Shown here in pieces: positions 1 through 5,488 of a stretch of DNA of 10,580 nt (positions are counted from its first letter, which is position 1; each line of letters begins with the position of its first letter). The translations under genes were made by a program, and so were the position numbers. This DNA is from CAIOZW01 sp049317725 (GTDB taxonomy: Bacteria; Acidobacteriota; Blastocatellia; RBC074): the NCBI GenBank assembly GCA_049317725.1, contig JBMOHS010000136.1:1-10580 (forward strand), written 5' to 3'. The notes beneath the pieces were generated by a model that ran no database searches, had not been told where the DNA came from, and saw only the letters and a list, made by a program, of their open reading frames with translations.

Positions 1-1002
1 CGTTTCGATCTCAGTCAATCGGCGCCGAAACTCATTCAACCGCGTCACCGTGCTGCGCGCACCCTCCAGCCCCTCCAGGGTGAAGTTGAGCTGCTTGTGA
101 TGGGGCGCGGAGAGGAGGAGGTAGCGGATCGCCCGCGGCGGATACCCTTTCGCCACCAGGTCGCGGAAGGTGTAGAAGTTGCCCTTCGACTTCGCCATCT
201 TCTCGCCGTTGACCATCAGAAATTCAGCGTGGACCCAGTAGCGCACAAAAGGCAGCCCTGTCGCCCCTTCCGATTGGGCAATCTCGTTTTCATGGTGGGG
301 GAAGACGAGGTCGATCCCACCGAGGTGAAGATCGAAGCTCTCTCCGAGTGCCTTCATCGACATCGCGGAGCACTCGATATGCCACCCGGGACGGCCTTCC
401 CCGAGAGGAGTCTGCCAGGAGGGCTCTCCGGCTCGCGCGGCCTTCCAGAGCACAAAATCTCGCGCATCCTCCTTGGTGTACTCATCCGCGTCGACACGCT
501 CACTGGCCCCCGCCTGATTCCCCGCCAAGTTGATCCCGGAGAGCTTGCCGTAGCCAGGGAAGGTCCCGATCCGATAATAGGTCGATCCTTCCGCCTGGTA
601 GGTATGCCCGCGCCCGGTCAGCCGCTCGATCAAGGTGACCATCTCCGGGATGTGATCGGTCGCCCGCAGGACCTCCTCTGGGCGCTCCGCGCCCAGTGCG
701 TCGAAGTCTTCAAAAAAATAGGTGAGATAGCGGTCGGTGTACCCACGGAGCGTCTCGTGCTGCTCCATCGAACGCTGGATGATCTTGTCATCCACATCCG
801 TAATGTTCATCACGTGATGCAGCTCGTACCCAAGGTACTTCAGATAGCGCCGCAGCAGATCCGCAAAGAGAAACGTTCGGAAGTTGCCAATGTGGGCATA
901 ATCATAGATAGTTGGTCCACAAACGTACATTTTGACGCGTGGCGGTTCGAGAGGTTGAAAGGCTTCCAGACGCTTGGTCAGGGTGTTGTATAAATTGAGC
1001 AT
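1..1002 (-). CDS. cysS: Cysteinyl-tRNA synthetase, N-terminal part (runs off the left edge)
   Basis: Class I aminoacyl-tRNA synthetase that charges tRNA-Cys with cysteine in the cytoplasm. The frame is open from the ATG at 1002 to the window edge (334 codons, against about 460-490 for the family). The Rossmann catalytic domain is present. The C-terminal DALR and anticodon-binding part lies outside. Visible motifs: YVCGPTIYD around residue 28; the HIGH signature as HIGN at 37-40; WHIECSAM with Cys211; PHHENEIAQSE at 235-245; and the KMSKS loop as KMAKS at 268-272, followed by KGNF. Cys28, Cys211, a His of the 236-237 pair and Glu240 match the zinc site that selects cysteine in this family. The start is supported by AGGTG five bases upstream and by CysRS-like residues directly after it (LNLYNTLTKR). 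A strong promoter lies just upstream, so it is probably transcribed separately from the cluster. A long open frame on the opposite strand is an antisense artefact. Confidence 0.97.
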   Translation of the reverse strand, partial: MLNLYNTLTKRLEAFQPLEPPRVKMYVCGPTIYDYAHIGNFRTFLFADLLRRYLKYLGYELHHVMNITDVDDKIIQRSMEQHETLRGYTDRYLTYFFEDFDALGAERPEEVLRATDHIPEMVTLIERLTGRGHTYQAEGSTYYRIGTFPGYGKLSGINLAGNQAGASERVDADEYTKEDARDFVLWKAARAGEPSWQTPLGEGRPGWHIECSAMSMKALGESFDLHLGGIDLVFPHHENEIAQSEGATGLPFVRYWVHAEFLMVNGEKMAKSKGNFYTFRDLVAKGYPPRAIRYLLLSAPHHKQLNFTLEGLEGARSTVTRLNEFRRRLTEIET

Positions 1003-1043
1003 GTCATCACCTGTCTCGCCGGCGCGGATTCATCAAGCACGGT

Positions 1044-1072
1044 AGTGTAGAAAGCCATCTCAACCTTGTCAA
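1044..1072 (-). promoter_or_regulatory. Predicted sigma70 promoter of cysS
   Basis: Read on the minus strand, a perfect -35 box TTGACA (1067-1072) is followed by exactly 17 bases and the -10 box TACACT (1044-1049), which matches TATAAT at four of six positions including the key first, second and last bases. The expected transcription start is near 1037, giving a 5' leader of about 35 nt before the cysS ATG at 1002. That leader carries the AGGTG ribosome binding site and is too short for a T-box or similar riboswitch. Prediction from sequence only. Confidence 0.7.
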
Positions 1073-1473
1073 ATCCTCCCCCAATCCCTCTCCATCCGTT
1101 CCGCAGGCCTCGCTTGCTTGGGAGGGTCTTCTTGGTAAAGGAGAAGAGTCTCTCCTCGCCGATCACTGGACCTGCGGTTCCGCCCTCGATCGATCAATGA
1201 GAAATCGACCGCGTGCTGGCAGCGTCGGATCAGCCAGCAGAGTCCAATGTCTTGGCTGCGATGAGCCATCCTTGACATTTGCACGTCGTGACAGAATTTG
1301 CCAGGCGTCTCGCGCCGAGTCACGAAAGGCAGGCGTCGATCCTTCTCCAGGGTCGATCGATTCTTGGGAGGCATTGGGAATTGCATGTGTGGCGTCAGCC
1401 TTGTCCCAACGACCTCCTCTGGATCTTACCCGACAACAATTCCCTGGAAGCCCCCCCGCCGGGCGCACACGCA
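1073..1473. other. Stretch with no credible gene between cysS and the RNase E/G gene
   Basis: About 400 bases between the cysS promoter and the terminator-like hairpin behind the RNase gene. Several overlapping open frames of 60-126 codons exist on both strands. Their translations are rich in Arg, Ser, Pro and Gly, show no recognisable domain and lack good ribosome binding sites, so I take them as by-products of high GC. I see no tRNA-like T-loop motif and no long repeat. A small imperfect hairpin, arms AGGAGA and TCTCCT at 1139-1156, lies between this stretch and the cysS promoter without a convincing T-run. A small RNA or a decayed gene cannot be excluded. Confidence 0.5.
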
Positions 1474-1504
1474 AGAAAGGGAGCCCTCCAGGGACTCCCT
1501 TTCT
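1474..1504 (-). terminator. Probable intrinsic terminator behind the RNase E/G gene
   Basis: A perfect 10-bp inverted repeat (AGAAAGGGAG at 1474-1483 and CTCCCTTTCT at 1495-1504) encloses an 11-base loop that can form three further GC pairs. In the direction of the operon the second arm ends CTCCCTTTCTTG, so the T-rich part lies mostly within the stem and the tail is weak. The structure is near-symmetric and could work on either strand, but no plus-strand gene is apparent. It begins 43 bases after the RNase stop codon and is the second of two hairpins there. Confidence 0.55.
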
Positions 1505-1515
1505 GTCAATTGAGA

Positions 1516-1538
1516 GGGTGGCCAAAGGGTGGCCACCC
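1516..1538 (-). repeat. GC-rich hairpin and palindrome directly after the RNase E/G stop codon
   Basis: GGGTGGCC at 1516-1523 pairs perfectly with GGCCACCC at 1531-1538 around a 7-base loop. The right half also contains a perfect 12-base palindrome, GGGTGGCCACCC (1527-1538), and GGGTGGCC occurs twice as a direct repeat (1516, 1527). In the transcript this hairpin begins 8 bases after the RNase E/G stop codon (TGA at 1547-1549). No T-run follows, so it is more likely a 3'-end stabilising stem or part of a two-hairpin terminator than a simple terminator. Confidence 0.5.
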
Positions 1539-1546
1539 ATTTCCCC

Positions 1547-4219
1547 TCAAGCAAGGGCAATGTCGAACTGCTCTTGATGAACTGCCGGGTCACTTTTGAT
1601 TGTCACGACGCCGCCGAGATAGGTCTCGACTTCGACCAGGATGTCCCGCTCTGAGGTGCGCAGGGCCTTGGCCACCTCCGGATTGACCCGCAGGATCACT
1701 TCGTTATGGCTGTCCACGCTCTTCGAAACACGTCGGGACTCCGCCAGAATCTCGTAACAGATTGTCTGGGCGCTCTTGACCATTCCCGCACCGCCGCAGT
1801 AGGAACAAGGTGTGCAAAGGGTCCGCTCCAACGACTGCTTGACCCGCTTCCGGGTAATCGCCACCAACCCAAAATCGTTGAATTGCAGGATTTTGGACGG
1901 TGACCGATCACTCCGCAGTTCCAGCTCGAGCGCCTGCATCACCTTTTGACGATTGCGCCGCTCCTCCATATCGATGAAGTCGAGAACGATAATCCCGCCG
2001 AGGTCGCGCAGCCGGATCTGTCGCACGATCTCCTTCGCCGCTTCGAGGTTGGTCTTGACGATCGTGTCCTCCAACCGATTCGAGCGCCCGACAAACTTCC
2101 CGGTGTTGACATCGATCGCCACCAGCGCTTCCGTCTGATTAATGACGATGTAGCCGCCAGACTTGAGCCAGACGCGCGGCTTGACCGCCTTGTCGATCTC
2201 GGCCTGAACGCCGTAGTGCTCAAGGATCGGGGTCTCTCGCGTATAGAGCTTGACGCGATTGACAAGCCGGGGAGCGAATCGATTGACGAAATCGACGATG
2301 CGCTCATACTCGAACTCATTATCGACCCGGATGGCCGTAAAATCGGTGGAGAGTTGATCACGCAGAATCCGCTGGACGAGGTCCAGGTCCCGGTGCACAA
2401 CCGAGGCCCCCTTGACCCGCTCCGAACGACGACGAATATCGGTCCACGTCCGAACGAGATACTGCACGTCTTCCCGCAAATCTTCCAGGCTGCAGCCGTG
2501 CGCAGCGGTCCGGACAATGAATCCGCCCGAAGCCCCAGTTTCGGCACGCAACTGGTGCAGAGTCCGCTTGAGACGTTGCCGCTCTTCGTCGGTCCCGATC
2601 TTTCGAGAAACGCCAATATGCTCGACGGTAGGCATATAGACGATATACCGACCGGGAAGCGCGACGTGAGACGTGATCCGTGCGCCTTTCTGGCCGATCG
2701 GCTCCTTGGCGATCTGGACGATGATCTCCTGCCCCTCGCGCAGCAGATCCGAGATCACCGGACGCTGATACCGGTCCGGCCGGGGACTGATGGGGGGGGG
2801 CAACGGAGCGGGAGGGGCCATCGTCGGCTCCGCCGGTTCCTCCTCGGCCCCCTCGTCGCTCCGCGCCTCTTCGCCTCCGGATCCGTCCGCTGATCGGGGG
2901 CGGTAGGAGCGGCGCCGCCCACGCCCTCCGCGACGCGTCGCCATCTCAGCGCGGATTGGCTTCTCCTCCAATTCGGCCTCACCATCGACGAGCGGTTCTT
3001 CGGCGACCGACTCCCTACTCTCTGCTTCCTGGACGTCGGTGGGGAGCGTTGTGGCCTCCACTACCGCCTCGACCTCATCGACGACCCGCTCCAACACTTC
3101 CCCTTCTCCAGTGGAAGACTGCCAAGAACCCACTTTGACCTCGGGGGTCGGCTCGACTTCGACGAGGGAGACCCTCCGCTCTTCCTGATGAATCCGATGG
3201 CTGATCCGATCCTGCAGCAAGGCGTCCTTGAGCATCTCGCCTTCCAATCCACCGGCCTCCTCATCAACCACTCGCTCAAGCGGCTCGTGATGGGCAATGA
3301 CCATTGGAGTCAGCGAACCAACGCGGATCCCGACCGGGGGCTCCGCTGCTTGACCTTTGCGATCCCGCGATCGATCCCCCCGCTTCTCCTGACGGGCAGG
3401 AGGCACTTCTTGTCTCACGGCCTCCATCTCTTCCACGTCAACGGCCGGCGCCTCTTCCCTCTCAGCCGCTTCGACAGCTTCGGGGAGGTCCTCCCCAGAC
3501 GGCTCTCCAGGCAGCCCCTCGGAAGAGCGCCGACGTCGAGGGCGACGACGACGACGACCACTGAACTCCTCGTCTGTTTCCCGCGGCGTCTCGATGGGCG
3601 CACTCTCCACCTCGGCCACCTCCCCGGCCTCTTCCGGCTCAGCCACCGTCTGCACGGGAGCTTCCTCGCGATAAGTCAATCGACGCTGCCGACGCTGACG
3701 CGGGGACGCCGGTCGAACCGCCGCGGAGGCAGGCAGGGTCGCTCCCTCAACCGACTCATCGTCCGGCAACATCTCCACGACGGGCTCTTCTGTCAGCTCT
3801 TCGATGTGGCTCAAAGCTGCCACTTGCAGATCGACCTCTTTCTCTTCTTCCGCCTCGGCCGATTCCGTTACGGGTGGCGCAGCGAATGGTTCCGGTCGCC
3901 CCCCCTCTCGTGAAAAACGGGGACGATCTGTCCGCACTGGGCGGCTGACTTCACGCCGCTCCTCCCCTCCCCCCTCGTCCATCTCCTCCTCATCGAGGAA
4001 ATCGGAGACGTAGAGGAACGAATCCCGCTCCAACCCGATATCGACAAAGGCCGACTGCATCCCCGGCAGGACCTTCATCACCCGTCCCTTGTAGATGTTG
4101 CCGACGATTCCTTGATTTTCGTCTCCGCGCTCGACGTAGAACTCGGTAACCAGATCATCTTCGACGATCGCAATCTTCTTTTCGCGCCCATTGACGCTGA
4201 CAATCAATTCCTTGGCCAT
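1547..4219 (-). CDS. rng: Ribonuclease E/G family protein with a ~400-residue low-complexity insertion in its S1 domain
   Basis: Endoribonuclease of the RNase E/G family, which cuts single-stranded RNA in rRNA maturation and mRNA decay. 890 residues. Residues 1-75 are the first part of the RNase E/G N-terminal and S1 region (GNIYKGRVMKVLPGMQSAFVDIG at about 40-62). Residues 76 to about 484 are low-complexity. The S1 domain resumes at about 490-540 (DLLREGQEIIVQIAKEP, then YMPTVEHIGVSRKI). The RNase H-like and DNase I-like catalytic part follows, with the metal-binding aspartates at 703 (AIDVNTGKFVG) and 747 (IIVLDFIDMEERRN). The zinc link is at 802-808, in the form CTPCSYCGG. The insertion alternates Glu/Asp-rich stretches with basic blocks near 172-184, 221-232, 278-288 and 428-442. 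The ATG at 4219 has GGAG six bases upstream. RNase G and RNase E cannot be separated by name here: the core is RNase G-like, but the size suggests an RNase E-like scaffold. It lies 151 nt behind rodA, with no clear promoter in the gap. Confidence 0.95.
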   Translation of the reverse strand: MAKELIVSVNGREKKIAIVEDDLVTEFYVERGDENQGIVGNIYKGRVMKVLPGMQSAFVDIGLERDSFLYVSDFLDEEEMDEGGGEERREVSRPVRTDRPRFSREGGRPEPFAAPPVTESAEAEEEKEVDLQVAALSHIEELTEEPVVEMLPDDESVEGATLPASAAVRPASPRQRRQRRLTYREEAPVQTVAEPEEAGEVAEVESAPIETPRETDEEFSGRRRRRPRRRRSSEGLPGEPSGEDLPEAVEAAEREEAPAVDVEEMEAVRQEVPPARQEKRGDRSRDRKGQAAEPPVGIRVGSLTPMVIAHHEPLERVVDEEAGGLEGEMLKDALLQDRISHRIHQEERRVSLVEVEPTPEVKVGSWQSSTGEGEVLERVVDEVEAVVEATTLPTDVQEAESRESVAEEPLVDGEAELEEKPIRAEMATRRGGRGRRRSYRPRSADGSGGEEARSDEGAEEEPAEPTMAPPAPLPPPISPRPDRYQRPVISDLLREGQEIIVQIAKEPIGQKGARITSHVALPGRYIVYMPTVEHIGVSRKIGTDEERQRLKRTLHQLRAETGASGGFIVRTAAHGCSLEDLREDVQYLVRTWTDIRRRSERVKGASVVHRDLDLVQRILRDQLSTDFTAIRVDNEFEYERIVDFVNRFAPRLVNRVKLYTRETPILEHYGVQAEIDKAVKPRVWLKSGGYIVINQTEALVAIDVNTGKFVGRSNRLEDTIVKTNLEAAKEIVRQIRLRDLGGIIVLDFIDMEERRNRQKVMQALELELRSDRSPSKILQFNDFGLVAITRKRVKQSLERTLCTPCSYCGGAGMVKSAQTICYEILAESRRVSKSVDSHNEVILRVNPEVAKALRTSERDILVEVETYLGGVVTIKSDPAVHQEQFDIALA

Positions 4220-4370
4220 TCCACTCTCCCAGGTAGCCGGACCAGACCCGCGCGGAGGTACTCTCCCGCCCCGGCGGCTTCAGCCACCCTCCAAATCGAT
4301 CCATTTTGGGTTGTCTACGCCAGACCAGCCTTCGCGACCCTGCCTCGACAGTGGAGAACCGCTCTCCTTG

Positions 4371-5471
4371 TCAGTTGACAAAGCGGTTGAGCCGGATGCT
4401 GATGACCAGCCCAAGCCCCAACAAAGTCGCGACCGCTGACGACGCACCCGCGCTCATCAACGGAAGAGGGATTCCCATGACGGGGAGCAACCGCAAGACC
4501 ATTCCGATGTTTACTGTCATGTGGTAGAGCAGCAGCGCGGCAACGCCTGTGGCCAGGTAGAGACCTTCCCGCTCACGGGCCCGTTGTGCTGTCTGCAGCA
4601 TCCGCATGACGAGAAACAGATAACCGGTCAGGGTCAGGAACCCACCCACAAATCCCCATTCCTCGCTCGTCACGGCGTAGATAAAGTCATTTTCTACCTC
4701 GGGCACAAAGCCGAGGCTTCCCTGCGTGCTTCCTCTTAATCCCTTTCCGAAGATTCCCCCAGAACCAACCGCAATCTCTGCCTGGTCATTCTGGTAACGG
4801 AACCGTTTTTCAGCGAGTTCGGGCCAGTAGACAGCCCGAATTCGCTCGCATTTGTAGCCTTTACACTGTTTAAGGATCGGGATGGAGATGGTCAGGACCA
4901 GCACCAGTCCCCCGACACCCATCGCAACCCAGCGCCAGGAGATCCCCCGCACGAAGAGCATCGCCGCCAGAAACGAGAAGAAGCTGAGTGCACTCCCCGT
5001 ATCATTTCCAAGGAGAACCAGTCCTGTCGGAAGTGCCCAGATCAGTATCGGCTTGATCAGGGAGGTCAAACTGGGAGGACCTGAACGGCCTTTCGACAGA
5101 ATGGCAGCGAGGAGAAGAATGGTCGAGAGCTTGGCGAATTCGGAAGGTTGCAGGCCGATTGGCCCGAGGTACAACCAGTTCCGGTTGCCATTGACCATCT
5201 TCCCCAGCGGGGTGAAGACCAGCAGCTGAAGGACCACTCCCAGCGCGTAGAGCGCCGGGGCCAGTCCGAGAATTCGACGATAGTCGATGAGGGTCATCGC
5301 CAGGAGGAGTCCAGTTCCCAGGGCAACACCAAAGGCTTGCCGTCGCCAAAGGCCCTGACTCGGCTCGGCACTCGAGATTTCGAGAATGCCAAAGACAGCC
5401 AGTGCCAGTGCGACTGCGAGCAAGGGCCAATCAAAATCGGCCAGATATCGATCTGTTACCTTGGGAAGCAT
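4371..5471 (-). CDS. rodA: RodA, SEDS-family peptidoglycan glycosyltransferase
   Basis: Multi-spanning inner-membrane enzyme that polymerises lipid II into glycan strands for side-wall growth, together with PBP2 encoded just upstream. 366 residues from the ATG at 5471, with about ten hydrophobic segments. Family motifs: NRNWLYLGPIGLQPSEFAKL at about 97-115 with Glu110; IAVGSGGIFGKG at about 233-244; and FVPEVENDFIYAVTSEEWG at about 255-273, in which Asp262 occupies the position of the catalytic Asp of E. coli RodA. The last block reads GIPLPLMSAGASS, where most SEDS proteins have SYGGSS. The loop before the catalytic region contains CKGYKC (203-208), which is unusual. Start choice: an in-frame GTG at 5492 overlaps the mrdA stop (GTGA), but any Shine-Dalgarno would overlap it. 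The ATG at 5471 has GGCGGGG five bases upstream and gives the usual family length, so I prefer it. Confidence 0.95.
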   Translation of the reverse strand: MLPKVTDRYLADFDWPLLAVALALAVFGILEISSAEPSQGLWRRQAFGVALGTGLLLAMTLIDYRRILGLAPALYALGVVLQLLVFTPLGKMVNGNRNWLYLGPIGLQPSEFAKLSTILLLAAILSKGRSGPPSLTSLIKPILIWALPTGLVLLGNDTGSALSFFSFLAAMLFVRGISWRWVAMGVGGLVLVLTISIPILKQCKGYKCERIRAVYWPELAEKRFRYQNDQAEIAVGSGGIFGKGLRGSTQGSLGFVPEVENDFIYAVTSEEWGFVGGFLTLTGYLFLVMRMLQTAQRAREREGLYLATGVAALLLYHMTVNIGMVLRLLPVMGIPLPLMSAGASSAVATLLGLGLVISIRLNRFVN

Positions 5472-5488
5472 CGTGACCCCGCCGTGCG

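Noticed and set aside
97..993. 298-codon open frame on the plus strand
   Set aside because: Exactly antisense to the catalytic domain of cysS, whose motifs are unmistakable; the translation shows no domain of its own.
1272..1300. Plus-strand promoter starting at TTGACA 1272-1277
   Set aside because: At 17 bases the -10 position reads AATTTG, and there is no plausible plus-strand gene downstream.
1163..1577. Open frames of 105-126 codons on both strands in the cysS-RNase spacer
   Set aside because: Mutually overlapping, no domains, biased toward Arg/Ser/Pro/Gly, no good ribosome binding sites, and some run through the hairpins at 1474-1538.
1946..2893. 315-codon open frame on the plus strand
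   Set aside because: Antisense to the catalytic core of the RNase E/G gene; long antisense frames are common in GC-rich coding DNA and nothing recognisable is encoded.
3535..3565. Simple GAC/ACG trinucleotide repeat near 3540-3560 as a microsatellite
   Set aside because: It encodes the arginine run of the RNase insertion (residues 222-231) in frame and is explained by that coding sequence.
4353..4367. Small hairpin (GGAGA/TCTCC) right after the rodA stop as a terminator
   Set aside because: Only five pairs and no T-run follows; not enough to end transcription before the RNase gene.
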